A stretch of DNA of 64,000 nt from Vibrio sp. S17_S38 (lineage in GTDB: Bacteria > Pseudomonadota > Gammaproteobacteria > Enterobacterales > Vibrionaceae): positions 124,001 to 188,000 of the forward strand of contig NZ_JAAUWW010000005.1 in assembly GCF_014694375.1 (NCBI RefSeq). Direction: 5' to 3'. Shown piece by piece: positions 39,250 to 49,721 of the stretch (positions are counted from its first letter, which is position 1; each line of letters starts with the position of its first letter). Under the pieces are notes generated by a model. It did not search any database, was not told the DNA's origin, and saw only the letters and a program-made list of their open reading frames with translations. Position numbers and translations under genes: made by a program.

Positions 39250-40806
39250 GTGAGTAGAAAACTGCTGAAATCGGGGCTTACTGTAAGTGCCATGACTTTT
39301 GTTTCTAGGGTATTAGGCTTAGTGCGTGACGTCGTTGTTGCGAATTTAATGGGGGCCGGTGCAGCGGCGGATGTTTTTTTCTTTGCTAATCGAATTCCAA
39401 ATTTCTTACGTCGCTTATTTGCTGAAGGGGCATTCTCTCAAGCTTTTGTCCCTGTATTAACGGAATATCACGCGTCAGGTGATAAAGATAAAATCCGAGA
39501 TTTAATATCTAAAACCTCGGGAACTTTAGGTGTGCTTGTTACCATTGTTACTTTATTCGGTATTTTAGGATCTGGAGTGGTAACCGCTATTTTTGGGGCT
39601 GGTTGGTTTATGGACTGGCTTCATGGTGGGCCTAATGCAGCTAAATTCGAACTGGCGAGTTTCTTGTTAAAAATCACTTTCCCTTATCTATGGTTCATTA
39701 CGTTTGTAGCGTTATCAGGCGCAGTATTAAACACTATAGGTAAATTTGCAGTTTCATCATTTACCCCTGTTTTTCTTAATGTAATGATGATCTTTGCCGC
39801 TATTTATATATCACCTTATATGGAACAGCCTGAAATTGGCTTGGCAATTGGGGTATTTTTAGGTGGCCTAGTTCAGTTTGGTTTCCAGATCCCGTTTATG
39901 TACCGTGAAGGGTTACTTGTTAAGCCTAAGTGGGGTTGGAACGACCCAGGTGTCAAAAAAATTCGTACCTTAATGATCCCCGCGTTATTTGGTGTTTCGG
40001 TCAGTCAAGTTAATTTACTACTTGATACCATGGTTGCGAGCTTTTTGATGACGGGGTCAATTAGTTGGTTGTACTATTCAGATCGTTTATTGGAATTTCC
40101 TTTAGGATTATTTGGTATTGCAATTGCTACTGTAATTTTACCTGCGTTATCTCGTAAACATGTGGATGCCGAATCAAAAGGCTTTTCCGATACCATGGAT
40201 TGGGGCGTTCGGATGGTGATTCTACTTGGGGTTCCAGCCATGATTGGTTTAATGGTGCTAGCTAAGCCAATGTTGATGGTGCTGTTCATGCGTGGTGAGT
40301 TTATGCCAAGTGATGTTAATAATGCATCATTATCACTTCTTGCTTATGCATCCGGCCTATTAAACTTCATGCTGATTAAAGTATTAGCACCAGGATATTA
40401 CTCAAGACAAGATACCAAAACGCCAGTACGTTATGGCATTATCGCGATGCTGACTAATATGGTATTTAACGCTATTTTTGCTTACCTTTTTGGTTATGTA
40501 GGACTTGCAATGGCAACTTCTCTTTCTGCTTTGGTTAATATGGCTTTATTATATCGAGGTTTACACATCGCAGGAGTATATCGTTTATCCCGAGAAACGA
40601 TTATTTTTGCTTTTAAGGTTATGATTGCTGGTGGCGTCATGACTGCATTATTAGACTGGCAATTAGCCGATATGAGCGTGTGGTTGAGTTGGCATATTTC
40701 AACTCGTGCATATTGGCTTGTAGGCTTGATTGGTTTGGGTGCGATTGGCTATTTAGCGTCGGTGCTTGCTTTGGGTATTCGACTGAAAGATCTAAAAGGT
40801 CATTGA
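39250..40806 (+). CDS. murJ: lipid II flippase MurJ
   Basis: MOP-family flippase that moves lipid II across the inner membrane for peptidoglycan synthesis. The 518-residue protein has about 14 hydrophobic segments and motifs VLGLVRDVVVA, IPNFLRRLFAEGAFSQAFVP, VSQVNLLLDTMVASF, YYSDRLLEFPLGLFGIAI and APGYYSRQDTKTPV. The start is GTG 39250 with GAGG five bases ahead; an upstream extension of 25 residues is not conserved. Its location between rpsT and ribF is a Vibrio feature; in E. coli rpsT is next to ribF. Confidence 0.93.
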   Translation: MSRKLLKSGLTVSAMTFVSRVLGLVRDVVVANLMGAGAAADVFFFANRIPNFLRRLFAEGAFSQAFVPVLTEYHASGDKDKIRDLISKTSGTLGVLVTIVTLFGILGSGVVTAIFGAGWFMDWLHGGPNAAKFELASFLLKITFPYLWFITFVALSGAVLNTIGKFAVSSFTPVFLNVMMIFAAIYISPYMEQPEIGLAIGVFLGGLVQFGFQIPFMYREGLLVKPKWGWNDPGVKKIRTLMIPALFGVSVSQVNLLLDTMVASFLMTGSISWLYYSDRLLEFPLGLFGIAIATVILPALSRKHVDAESKGFSDTMDWGVRMVILLGVPAMIGLMVLAKPMLMVLFMRGEFMPSDVNNASLSLLAYASGLLNFMLIKVLAPGYYSRQDTKTPVRYGIIAMLTNMVFNAIFAYLFGYVGLAMATSLSALVNMALLYRGLHIAGVYRLSRETIIFAFKVMIAGGVMTALLDWQLADMSVWLSWHISTRAYWLVGLIGLGAIGYLASVLALGIRLKDLKGH

Positions 40807-40828
40807 TAGTTTAAAGATCCTGATAAAC

Positions 40829-40860
40829 AGCCCTACTGTACTCGCATTGGTAGGGCTTTT
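40829..40860 (+). terminator. murJ terminator
   Basis: Stem AGCCCTAC/GTAGGGCT, 13-base loop, short T4 run. Moderately strong. Confidence 0.7.
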
Positions 40861-40914
40861 GTGTGTATAATTTGCCAGTTTAACGCACCAAAACCCTGAT
40901 AATAAGAACCGAAT

Positions 40915-41925
40915 ATGGAATTAATCCGAGGCATTCACAATATTAAACCGCATCATCAAGGGTGCGTACTCAGTATTGGCAATTTTGATGGTGTGCATTT
41001 AGGGCATCAGCAATTGCTCAGACGACTGTGCGATCAGGCTAACACCTTGAATTTACCTACGGTTGTGATGACATTTGAACCTCAACCGATGGAGTTTTTT
41101 GCCAAACAATCAGCACCAGCCAGATTAACGCGTTTACGCGATAAATTTGTGCAACTTGCCAAATATAAGATTGACCGATTGCTGTGTATTAATTTCAATC
41201 AACATTTTGCAAATTTAACGCCAGATGCCTTTATTCGAGATTTGTTAGTTGATAATTTAGGGGTGAAATATTTAGTGGTTGGTGATGATTTTCGTTTTGG
41301 AAAAAATCGTCAAGGCTCGTTTGAAGATCTAATCCAAGCGGGAAAAAAATATGGGTTTGATGTCGTGAGCACAGAAAGTTTCTGTATGCATACGCCAGAA
41401 AAACAAACTCAATCAGAGCCTATTCGAGTGAGTAGTACAGCTATTAGACAAGCACTCGCACAAGATTGTTTAAAAGAAGCTAAAGCGATGTTAGGCCGTG
41501 ATTATAGTATTAATGGTCGCGTTTCTCATGGTCGAAAGCTTGGACGAACAATTGGTTTTCCTACGGCAAACATACCGCTAAAACGGAATGTGTCACCAGT
41601 TTCTGGTGTGTACGTAGTGAAGGTCTTCGGTGCTGAAAAATTGGGCTCAACTGAAAAATGCTTGAATCAATTCGTTGTTGGTGGTGTTGCGAATATTGGC
41701 AATCGTCCAACCGTCAATGGAGTGCGCCAACAGTTGGAAGTACATTTATTTGATTTCAAACAGAACCTTTACGGAAAACAACTTGAAGTAGTGTTGCTAC
41801 ACAAGCTTCGAGATGAAAAAAAGTTCGATGATTTCGGGCTATTGAAACAACAAATAGAATTAGATGCGCAAGCAGCAAGGGTGTGGTTGCTTGAGCACAA
41901 TATAATTTCCCAAACAGTCTGTTAA
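40915..41925 (+). CDS. ribF: bifunctional riboflavin kinase / FMN adenylyltransferase
   Basis: Makes FMN and FAD from riboflavin. The 336-residue protein is slightly longer than E. coli RibF (313). The N-terminal nucleotidyltransferase domain has IGNFDGVHLGHQ and VVGDDFRFGKN. The C-terminal kinase domain starts near 195 with GRVSHGRKLGRTIGFPTANI and contains GVANIGNRPTV. The stop codon lies in the loop of a 10-bp hairpin. First gene of ribF-ileS-lspA. Confidence 0.94.
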   Translation: MELIRGIHNIKPHHQGCVLSIGNFDGVHLGHQQLLRRLCDQANTLNLPTVVMTFEPQPMEFFAKQSAPARLTRLRDKFVQLAKYKIDRLLCINFNQHFANLTPDAFIRDLLVDNLGVKYLVVGDDFRFGKNRQGSFEDLIQAGKKYGFDVVSTESFCMHTPEKQTQSEPIRVSSTAIRQALAQDCLKEAKAMLGRDYSINGRVSHGRKLGRTIGFPTANIPLKRNVSPVSGVYVVKVFGAEKLGSTEKCLNQFVVGGVANIGNRPTVNGVRQQLEVHLFDFKQNLYGKQLEVVLLHKLRDEKKFDDFGLLKQQIELDAQAARVWLLEHNIISQTVC

Positions 41926-41934
41926 CTGTTTGGG
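41909..41934 (+). repeat. inverted repeat overlapping the ribF stop codon
   Basis: CCCAAACAGT (41909-41918) and ACTGTTTGGG (41925-41934) form a perfect 10-bp stem. The 6-base loop and the first base of the second arm hold the ribF stop TAA (41923-41925). No T-run follows, and ileS begins 43 bases on, so it is more likely an intercistronic control or mRNA-stability hairpin than a terminator. Confidence 0.75.
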
Positions 41935-41977
41935 AACTCCTCATTAATATCGCCCAATGTAATGGAATTAAGAATCG

Positions 41978-44836
41978 ATGACTGATTATAAAAATACTCT
42001 GAATCTACCTGAAACAGGGTTTCCAATGAAAGGGAATCTGGCTAATCGTGAGCCAGAAATGCTTAAACGCTGGTACAAAGAAGATCTTTACGGCGCAATC
42101 CGTACTGCCAAGAAAGGCAAAAAATCATTTGTATTACACGATGGGCCCCCTTATGCCAATGGTGATATCCATATTGGCCATGCCCTAAACAAAATTCTTA
42201 AAGATATTATTATTAAATCAAAGACATTGTCTGGCTTTGATGCGCCGTACGTTCCTGGTTGGGACTGCCACGGCCTACCCATTGAGCTAATGGTAGAAAA
42301 GAAAAAAGGTAAACCTGGTCAGAAGATTTCTGCTGCGGAATTTCGCGAAGAATGTCGTAAATACGCGGCTGGCCAAGTTGAAGGGCAAAAAGATAGCTTT
42401 AAGCGTTTAGGTATCATGGGTGAGTGGGAAAAGCCTTATCGCACTATGGATTTTGGAACGGAAGCTAATATCATTCGTTCATTAGGTAAAATTGCAGATA
42501 AAGGGCACTTGTTAAAAGGCTTTAAACCAGTTCACTGGTGTACCGATTGTGGTTCTGCATTAGCGGAAGCAGAAGTTGAATACAAAGACAAAGTATCGCC
42601 TTCTATCTATGTACGTTTTAAAGCAACCGATGAAGCTGCTGTATTATCTAAGTTCGATTGCAAAGAAGGCCATCAAGGTAAAGGTGATGTGTCGATTGTT
42701 ATTTGGACTACCACTCCGTGGACAATGCCAGCAAACCGCGCCGTATGTCTGCGTGATGATCTTGAATATGTATTGATTCAAGTTGAAGCCAATGGCGAGC
42801 AACCAGCAGAACGTATTATTGTGGCTTCTGATTTGGCTACATCGGTTATGGCAGCTGTTAATATCGAGCATTTCCATAACTTAGGTTTTGCGAAAGGTTC
42901 TGATTTAGAGCTGACTCGCTTTAATCACCCATTCTACGACTTTAATGTTCCTGCTATTTTAGGCGAACACGTCACAACTGAATCAGGTACAGGTATTGTC
43001 CATACCGCGCCGGGACATGGCCAAGAAGACTTCGTGGTTGGTAAACTGTACGATCTTGAAGTGGCTAATCCTGTTGGTTCTAACGGTGTTTACTTACCAG
43101 ATACGGAATTATTTGCCGGTCAGCACGTATTTAAAGCCAATGATTCGGTACTTGAAGTATTAAAAGATCATGGCGCATTATTACATCACCACGCTTATGA
43201 ACACAGCTACCCGCATTGCTGGCGCCATAAAACGCCAATTATTTTCCGTGCCACGCCACAATGGTTCATTTCTATGGATCAAGCGGGTTTGCGTGCTAAA
43301 GCATTAAGCGAAATTAAAAACGTTCAGTGGATGCCTGAATGGGGTCAAAGCCGCATTGAAGGCATGATCGAAGGTCGTCCTGAATGGTGCATCTCTCGCC
43401 AACGTACTTGGGGAGTGCCAATCGCTTTATTCGTACATAAAGAAACCGCTGAATTGCATCCTAATTCACCTGAACTTATTGAAAAAGTGGCTAAGTTGGT
43501 GGAAGAAAAAGGTATTCAAGCATGGTGGGATCTTGATCCTGCTGACTTAATGGGTGACGCTGATGCCGCTAAGTATGAAAAAGTGCTCGATACATTAGAT
43601 GTATGGTTTGATTCTGGTTCAACTCACTATTCTGTCGTTGATAACCGCAGCGAGTTCAACGGTCACAGTGCGGATCTTTACCTTGAAGGTTCGGATCAAC
43701 ACCGTGGTTGGTTCCAATCATCATTGATTACTTCGGTAGCAATGAAAGATAAAGCGCCGTACAACCAAGTGTTAACTCATGGTTTTGTCGTGGATGCCAA
43801 CGGTCGTAAGATGTCGAAATCTATCGGTAATGTGGTTTCACCAAAAGATGTAACCAACAAATTAGGCGCAGACATTCTACGTTTATGGGTAGCCTCTACC
43901 GATTACACTGGTGAAGTAGCGGTGTCGGATGAAATTTTAAAACGCAGCGCGGATTCTTATCGTCGTATTCGTAATACTGCACGTTTCTTCCTTGCTAACT
44001 TAAATGGTTTTAATCCAGCAACGGATATGGTCGCACCTGAAGATATGGTGGCACTGGATCGTTGGGCTGTAGGGCGTGCACAATCTGCACAGAAAGAAAT
44101 TGTGAAGGCTTATGAAGAGTACAACACGCATGGTGTGACTCAGCGTTTAATGCAGTTCTGTTCTATTGAAATGGGTTCATTTTATTTAGATGTCATTAAA
44201 GATCGTCAATATACGGCGAAATTGGGCGGCCATGCTCAACGTAGTTGCCAAACTGCGCTTTACTACATTGTAGAAGCACTTGTTCGTTGGATGGCGCCAA
44301 TTATGTCATTCACAGCAGATGAAATCTGGAATGAAATGCCATCAAAATTACCAAATGGCGAAGATCGCGAAACATTCGTATTTACTGGCGAATGGTTTGA
44401 TGGTTTATTTGGGCTGACTGAAGGCGAAGCATTGAATAATGATTTTTGGACTCAAGTTCAATCGGTTCGTGCTGGTGTGAATAAGTTACTTGAAACCGCT
44501 CGTAGTGAAAAAACGATTGGTGGCTCCCTTCAAGCTGAAGTAGTGTTATTTGCTGATGATGCATTGGCACTGAATCTGAATAAACTTGAAGACGAACTGC
44601 GTTTTGTACTATTAACGTCTAAAGCTAAAGTTCAACCATTAAGTGCAAAAACGGATGATGCACAAGCAACAGAGGTAGATGGTTTATTTGTTGATGTTAC
44701 GGTCTCAGAAGCTGAAAAATGCGATCGTTGTTGGCACCATGTTGCGGATGTTGGCACTATTACAGAACACGAAAAAATATGTGGTCGTTGTGTAACTAAC
44801 ATTGAAGGTGACGGCGAAGTTCGTAAGTTTGCCTAA
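41978..44836 (+). CDS. ileS: isoleucyl-tRNA synthetase
   Basis: Class I synthetase that charges tRNA-Ile, with an editing domain that removes valine. The 952-residue protein has the HIGH motif in [16 protein letters not shown] (about 58-73), KMSKS in [10 protein letters not shown] (about 607-616), the editing-domain [14 protein letters not shown], and a C-terminal zinc site (CDRCWHH ... CGRCV). It overlaps lspA by one base (TAATG). Confidence 0.97.
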   Translation: MTDYKNTLNLPETGFPMKGNLANREPEMLKRWYKEDLYGAIRTAKKGKKSFVLHDGPPYANGDIHIGHALNKILKDIIIKSKTLSGFDAPYVPGWDCHGLPIELMVEKKKGKPGQKISAAEFREECRKYAAGQVEGQKDSFKRLGIMGEWEKPYRTMDFGTEANIIRSLGKIADKGHLLKGFKPVHWCTDCGSALAEAEVEYKDKVSPSIYVRFKATDEAAVLSKFDCKEGHQGKGDVSIVIWTTTPWTMPANRAVCLRDDLEYVLIQVEANGEQPAERIIVASDLATSVMAAVNIEHFHNLGFAKGSDLELTRFNHPFYDFNVPAILGEHVTTESGTGIVHTAPGHGQEDFVVGKLYDLEVANPVGSNGVYLPDTELFAGQHVFKANDSVLEVLKDHGALLHHHAYEHSYPHCWRHKTPIIFRATPQWFISMDQAGLRAKALSEIKNVQWMPEWGQSRIEGMIEGRPEWCISRQRTWGVPIALFVHKETAELHPNSPELIEKVAKLVEEKGIQAWWDLDPADLMGDADAAKYEKVLDTLDVWFDSGSTHYSVVDNRSEFNGHSADLYLEGSDQHRGWFQSSLITSVAMKDKAPYNQVLTHGFVVDANGRKMSKSIGNVVSPKDVTNKLGADILRLWVASTDYTGEVAVSDEILKRSADSYRRIRNTARFFLANLNGFNPATDMVAPEDMVALDRWAVGRAQSAQKEIVKAYEEYNTHGVTQRLMQFCSIEMGSFYLDVIKDRQYTAKLGGHAQRSCQTALYYIVEALVRWMAPIMSFTADEIWNEMPSKLPNGEDRETFVFTGEWFDGLFGLTEGEALNNDFWTQVQSVRAGVNKLLETARSEKTIGGSLQAEVVLFADDALALNLNKLEDELRFVLLTSKAKVQPLSAKTDDAQATEVDGLFVDVTVSEAEKCDRCWHHVADVGTITEHEKICGRCVTNIEGDGEVRKFA

Positions 44837-45348
44837 TGACTAAAGTATTATTCTCATTAAAACAATCTGGTGTTCGTTGGCTATGGCTAGCAGCATTAGT
44901 GTTTGTTGCTGATATCAGCATCAAACTAATGGTTATGAATAACATGGGGTATGGATGGACTAATCGTATTGAGATTTTGCCTTTCTTTAACTTATTGTAC
45001 GTCCATAATCTTGGTGCAGCTTTTAGCTTTTTAAGTGACCAACCTGGTTGGCAACGTTGGTTTTTTACCGGGATTGCTTTTGTAGTCAGTGCTATGTTGA
45101 TCATATGGATGCGAAAATTACCCGCTGAAGAGAGTTGGAATAACCCAGCCTATGCGATGGTTATTGGCGGTGCTCTTGGGAATGTATTTGACCGTTTAGT
45201 GCATGGCTTTGTGGTTGATTACTTAGATTTTTTCTGGGGAAGTTACCACTGGCCTGCTTTTAACTTAGCAGATGCGGCTATTTGTATTGGTGCGGTGATG
45301 ATTGTTCTAGATGGCTTTCGATCTAAGAAAGGGTCAGTGAAGAGTTAA
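44836..45348 (+). CDS. lspA: lipoprotein signal peptidase (signal peptidase II)
   Basis: Inner-membrane aspartic protease that cleaves prolipoprotein signal peptides after Lgt action. The 170-residue protein has four membrane segments and catalytic aspartates Asp119 ([11 protein letters not shown]) and Asp146 (FNLADAAI). It is co-translated with ileS. In E. coli fkpB and ispH follow in the same operon; here a terminator and an unrelated convergent gene follow instead. Confidence 0.96.
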   Translation: MTKVLFSLKQSGVRWLWLAALVFVADISIKLMVMNNMGYGWTNRIEILPFFNLLYVHNLGAAFSFLSDQPGWQRWFFTGIAFVVSAMLIIWMRKLPAEESWNNPAYAMVIGGALGNVFDRLVHGFVVDYLDFFWGSYHWPAFNLADAAICIGAVMIVLDGFRSKKGSVKS

Positions 45349-45365
45349 ACTTTGTACTCTATTAG

Positions 45366-45397
45366 AGCGCCACTGTTTTTACGGTGGCGCTTTTTTA
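45366..45397 (+). terminator. terminator after lspA
   Basis: Stem AGCGCCAC/GTGGCGCT with a 10-base loop, followed by T6. Confidence 0.88.
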
Positions 45398-45439
45398 TAT
45401 TTAAATAAGCATATTGTAAGTGAAATATTTAAAGTTAAA

Positions 45440-46315
45440 TTAAACCCACATAACTAAAATTGCCGCCAATGCGACGAGTATTAACCCAACGCCATCTTTA
45501 ATTCTTATTTTCTGTTTAAGCCATAAGAATGAGATTAGCATGGTGAAAAATATTTCCACTTGGCCGAGGGTTTTTACATAAGGCACAGCTTGTAAAGACA
45601 TAGCGCTGAACCAACCGATGGAACCTAAGCAACTAGCAATGCTGGTTAGAAGTGTTAATTTAGGTCGTTGCCATAAGGATTGAAGTGTACTTATGTCTGT
45701 ACATGTAATGTAGATGATGAGTAGTAACGTTTGTAGGCTGATCACCAATAATAATACCCAAGCGGCACTATAAGGAAAAGGTAAGTGTAGGGCGAGACTG
45801 GCTTCTCTTACCCACAATGAGGTTAACGCGAAAGCGGATCCACAAGTCAGACCAAGAAGTACTATTTTTAGGGAAAGGCTTTTTATACCAGTTGTTGTGC
45901 TTAATAAGAAGATCCCAACTCCGCCGATAAATACACCGACCCACCCAAGAAAGGTTAGACTTGTACCAAAAAATGTCACGCCTAGTATAGCGGCTGCAAG
46001 CGCTTCGCTTTTAGCAAGACCTGCACCTACAGCATAATTACTTTGTTTAAACAATAAGACCATCAGTGCTGTTGCAAGAATCTGCATCAATGAGGCCGCG
46101 ATAATGTAGCTAAGAAATTCAGGTGTAAAATGAGGTAATGGCGCAGGTTTATAGGAATAGAGAACGACAAGATAAAGAGCCGCAATCGGGCTCGCCCATA
46201 GAAATCTCGCGAGTGTGACCCCTAATGTTTTAACTTCTGAAGACAATTGGCTTTGAAAGGCATTACGCCAAGACTGCATAAAAGCGGCAAAAAATGTAAA
46301 CACAATCCATGTCAT
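45440..46315 (-). CDS. DMT-superfamily permease (EamA-type)
   Basis: A 291-residue inner-membrane protein with about ten hydrophobic segments in two halves, the layout of drug/metabolite transporters of the EamA group. The substrate is unknown. It stands alone at a place where E. coli and V. cholerae carry fkpB-ispH after lspA, so it marks a rearrangement. The ribosome-binding site is weak, so the start is uncertain. Confidence 0.75.
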   Translation of the reverse strand: MTWIVFTFFAAFMQSWRNAFQSQLSSEVKTLGVTLARFLWASPIAALYLVVLYSYKPAPLPHFTPEFLSYIIAASLMQILATALMVLLFKQSNYAVGAGLAKSEALAAAILGVTFFGTSLTFLGWVGVFIGGVGIFLLSTTTGIKSLSLKIVLLGLTCGSAFALTSLWVREASLALHLPFPYSAAWVLLLVISLQTLLLIIYITCTDISTLQSLWQRPKLTLLTSIASCLGSIGWFSAMSLQAVPYVKTLGQVEIFFTMLISFLWLKQKIRIKDGVGLILVALAAILVMWV

Positions 46316-46415
46316 ATGAAAGCCTATGCTGATAATATCTGCCTGCGGTAGAGGTCGGTTAAGTGTGCAAATTCGTTTAGAGTGGCCAGTAGTTCTGATT
46401 TAAAAATAAGAGCGA

Positions 46416-47480
46416 TTAATCTCTAGGATCTTCGCCAATGACTAATGGTAAGGTAAGAAGTTTACCATCGCGTAATACTCCTAAATTGACGTGGGTTCCT
46501 GGTCGTATTTCAGTTACCATCTCCATTACTCCTTGGCTGTTGATAACTTTATTATCGTCAATACTAATGATGACATCTTTCTCTTTTAAACCGGCTTTCT
46601 GAGCAGGCCCATTTGGCGCAATACTTAGTACAACAATTCCATTTACATGATCTATACCTAGTAACCGTGCCGCGACAGCATTCATATCTTGCCCGTCAAT
46701 GCCGATATAACCACGGATTACACGACCATCAGCAATAATTTTAGTCATTATTTTATTGGCAAGAGCATAAGGAATGGCAAAAGAAATACCATATGTTTCT
46801 AAATCTGTTGCTTGTTGGAATGATGCAGTATTAATACCGACTAACTCTCCATTGGTATTAACTAAAGCCCCACCAGAGTTACCTTCATTGATTGCGGCAT
46901 CAGTTTGAATAAAAGCCTGTCGACCATCGGCGCTTACCGATGATCGTCCAGTGGCAGAGATGATACCAAAAGTTGTTGTTTGACCTAGGTTATATGGATT
47001 ACCTATCGCGAGTACAACATCACCAACTTTTGCATTATAATTTGGGTTTTGTGGGATGACTGGCAAGTTAGTCATATCGACTTTAAGCACCGCAATGTCG
47101 GTTTGTTTATCGGTCCCGATCAATTGGGCATTGGAGACTCTGCCATCTTGTAATGCCACAACAACTTGATCTGCTTCGGCAACAACATGGTAGTTAGTAA
47201 TTATGTATCCCTTATCACTGACTATAACCCCTGAACCTAAGCCTTGAGTTTTGAGTTTTAAGTGATCACCTTGTACATATTGTCGGCTATAAATATTAGC
47301 AACGGCTGGGCCTGCTCGATGAACCGCATGACTAAAAGACATACGAACAGAGTCAATATTATCAGCTTGCGGTTCTTTATTGAAATTAGATAAGTTTGGG
47401 CGTAACGAAGGCATTGCTAACAAAAGGATTACAGCCGTTACTAAGCCAATTAAAATAGGTCGAAGCCAAAATTTCAGCAT
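46416..47480 (-). CDS. degS: periplasmic stress-sensing serine protease DegS
   Basis: Membrane-anchored HtrA-family protease that cuts RseA when outer-membrane proteins misfold, releasing sigma-E. The 354-residue protein has one N-terminal membrane anchor (about 5-23), the catalytic triad His98 (TNYHVVAEA), Asp128 (TDIAVLK) and Ser202 (NEGNSGGAL), and a single PDZ domain (about 260-345, GYIGIDGQDM). I chose the ATG at 47478-47480, with GAGGG upstream. degQ, which normally sits between zapG and degS, is missing here. Confidence 0.94.
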   Translation of the reverse strand: MLKFWLRPILIGLVTAVILLLAMPSLRPNLSNFNKEPQADNIDSVRMSFSHAVHRAGPAVANIYSRQYVQGDHLKLKTQGLGSGVIVSDKGYIITNYHVVAEADQVVVALQDGRVSNAQLIGTDKQTDIAVLKVDMTNLPVIPQNPNYNAKVGDVVLAIGNPYNLGQTTTFGIISATGRSSVSADGRQAFIQTDAAINEGNSGGALVNTNGELVGINTASFQQATDLETYGISFAIPYALANKIMTKIIADGRVIRGYIGIDGQDMNAVAARLLGIDHVNGIVVLSIAPNGPAQKAGLKEKDVIISIDDNKVINSQGVMEMVTEIRPGTHVNLGVLRDGKLLTLPLVIGEDPRD

Positions 47481-47587
47481 GTAGCCCTCAGTTAATAAAT
47501 AAGGTATTGATCTGGGAAAGAATAGCATTGGTTAGAAAGCAAAGAAAAGATAAGTTTGCAATGACATGTTTGTTGGTAAATAGATCT

Positions 47588-47615
47588 AAAAAAACGAGCC
47601 GCATTTGGACTCGTT
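47588..47615 (-). terminator. zapG terminator
   Basis: Read on the reverse strand: stem AACGAG/CTCGTT with extra CC/GG pairing inside, followed by a T-run. It separates zapG from degS, so the two are probably separate units. Confidence 0.75.
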
Positions 47616-47642
47616 ATATTTTATTATGTAGTAAGTTATCTT

Positions 47643-48077
47643 TTAAGAGACTTTCTCTAAATTCGGAGAATTAAGGCGCTCTTTTTTTTGTTCTTTCAAT
47701 AAGCCGGTTGCACCATTGGCATAATCTTTAGGCTGAACATCGGTGATCTCTTCAGTGATTTTTTCTGGAGTTGCTTCTGTTGATTGAGTTACAAATGGGC
47801 TGTCTTGTTGCGATATATTTGGCAATAATTCCGAAGAGGTTTGAGCCATGTGTTGATACAGCTTGGTATAGTTTTTACCTAAAGTGTCTAGCATTTCAGC
47901 TGCATTTGAAAAATGATCTGATAATTCTTGGCGGTGCTGCTCAAGTTCAAATTTGCTTGCTTCTAATTCTTTTTGTAGTTGTTTGTGCTTTTTGTATTCA
48001 GGTGTCATTAGGCGCGCAACAATGACACCAATAATAAGACCAGCGAGTAAACCTATTGCTGCATAAAGAAAAGCCAT
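47643..48077 (-). CDS. zapG: Z-ring-associated protein ZapG (YhcB, DUF1043)
   Basis: Inner-membrane protein linked to cell division and envelope synthesis. The 144-residue protein has one N-terminal membrane helix (about 3-22), then a coiled coil (about 30-75) and the family motif NYTKLYQHMAQTSSELLP, with a C-terminal DYANGATGLL segment as in E. coli YhcB. AAGGAG precedes the ATG. It is divergent from zapE, as in E. coli. Confidence 0.92.
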   Translation of the reverse strand: MAFLYAAIGLLAGLIIGVIVARLMTPEYKKHKQLQKELEASKFELEQHRQELSDHFSNAAEMLDTLGKNYTKLYQHMAQTSSELLPNISQQDSPFVTQSTEATPEKITEEITDVQPKDYANGATGLLKEQKKERLNSPNLEKVS

Positions 48078-48237
48078 AAAAGCTCCTTGTTGTTGTTTTT
48101 TAACATGTTTATTACAACGTTGTTATACATGTTGAGATTACATGGTACTATGGCAACACTGCTTGTGAAAGAAAAAGCTGTCTTTAACAATGCCTAGTGT
48201 GATCTCTGGGCTATCTATTTAAGTATTGAGTGGCTCA

Positions 48238-49347
48238 ATGACAAGAATGACACCTAAACAACAATACCAATATGATATTGAGCATTCTGGCTACCTGATA
48301 GATTCGGCCCAGCAGCTTGCCGTTGAAAAATTGGATGATTTATATCATCAATTTGTCGAGTATGTATCAACCTCGGTAAAAAAAAATAGCCTATTTGGCA
48401 AGCTTTTAGGTCGGGATGCTCAAGCTAGCCCACCTAAAGGCCTCTATTTTTGGGGAGGAGTAGGGCGAGGCAAGACATATTTAATGGATTTGTTTTTTGA
48501 TACGCTACCAACCCCTAAAAAGTCCCGCATGCATTTTCATCGATTTATGTTACGAGTGCATGACGAATTAGGCAACTTACAACACACAAGCGATCCCTTA
48601 GAAATTGTTGCAGACAAACTTAAACAAGAAGCAGATATCATTTGTTTTGATGAGTTTTTTGTTTCCGATATTACGGATGCAATGATTCTCGGTACTCTAT
48701 TTCAAGCTTTATTTAAGCGTAATATGATTTTAGTGGCAACATCGAATATCCCACCAAAAGATTTATATTACAATGGGTTGCAACGAGCACGTTTTCTTCC
48801 TGCGATTGAGTTGATCGAGAAAAATTGCTTAGAAGTCAATGTTGATAGTGGTATCGATTATCGTCTAAGAACATTAGAACAAGCTGAGATTTATCACTAT
48901 CCACTTGACGATAAAGCACAGGAAAATTTAAATCAATACTATCAACAGTTAAGTCGTGATGAATGCTTCCAGACTAAAAATATTACTATTAAGCATAGAG
49001 ATGTATCAGTAATAGGTTCATGTGATGGAGTCTTGTATGCGAGCTTTAGCCAGTTGTGTGAAAGTGCCAGAAGTCAATCGGACTTCATAGCAATATCAAA
49101 GATATATCACACTGTTCTGCTTTCTGGTGTTAAGCGAATGAGCCGAGAAAATGACGATGCAGCGCGTCGTTTTATTGCATTGGTGGATGAGTTTTATGAT
49201 CGTAACGTGACCTTGATTTTATCGGCTGAAGTCAAGCTTGAAGACTTATATAAACAAGGTCAGTTAGAGTTTGAATTTAAGCGTTGTCAATCTCGCCTGA
49301 TAGAGATGCAGAGTCTTGATTATCTCTCAAATGAGCATTTATCTTGA
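48238..49347 (+). CDS. zapE: cell division ATPase ZapE
   Basis: AFG1-like P-loop ATPase that joins the Z ring late in division. The 369-residue protein has Walker A GGVGRGKTYLMD, HFHRFMLRVH, Walker B CFDEFFVSDITDA and ATSNIPP, then YRLRTLEQAEIYHYP and ARRFIALVDEFYDR. I chose ATG 48238 (MTRMTPKQQYQ); ATG 48247 is an alternative, and an upstream TTG overlaps the GAGTGG ribosome-binding region. Confidence 0.94.
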   Translation: MTRMTPKQQYQYDIEHSGYLIDSAQQLAVEKLDDLYHQFVEYVSTSVKKNSLFGKLLGRDAQASPPKGLYFWGGVGRGKTYLMDLFFDTLPTPKKSRMHFHRFMLRVHDELGNLQHTSDPLEIVADKLKQEADIICFDEFFVSDITDAMILGTLFQALFKRNMILVATSNIPPKDLYYNGLQRARFLPAIELIEKNCLEVNVDSGIDYRLRTLEQAEIYHYPLDDKAQENLNQYYQQLSRDECFQTKNITIKHRDVSVIGSCDGVLYASFSQLCESARSQSDFIAISKIYHTVLLSGVKRMSRENDDAARRFIALVDEFYDRNVTLILSAEVKLEDLYKQGQLEFEFKRCQSRLIEMQSLDYLSNEHLS

Positions 49348-49533
49348 AATTTAAACGAATAGCTTGTTCCCTCTAAGGGGGGGCGTTTATGCAGAGCACT
49401 TCGTTAGCGCTCAAAAGAACTATAAAAATCAAATTTTATAGTTCAAAAAATAGCTTTTTGATTCAATTTCACTCGTAAGTTAAAAAAAAAGACTTTTTTC
49501 GCGAAAGTAGATGATTTTTTCCTCACACTTCCC

Positions 49534-49721
49534 TATAATCCTGCGACCCACCGTTACTGCAGGCGTAATTATTACTCTTAATATAAAAGAGAAATGATAA
49601 TGCCGAGAGCACCAACGACTCGAAGGGGTGATGAATGGGACTCTTAGACAGTGGGAGTGAGCTTTCTTATTAGACACTCATTCCTTAAACTATGAATTTA
49701 AATTAAACGGGTATTATTAGC
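49534..49721 (+). promoter_or_regulatory. rplM promoter and 5' leader
   Basis: A consensus -10 TATAAT (49534-49539) is followed by a roughly 175-base leader before rplM. The -35 is not obvious. In E. coli L13 represses its own operon through the mRNA leader; this leader contains imperfect inverted repeats (GGGAGTGAG near 49650 and CACTCATTCC near 49676) that may serve that role. The rest of the gap from 49348 holds nothing else I can support. Confidence 0.5.
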
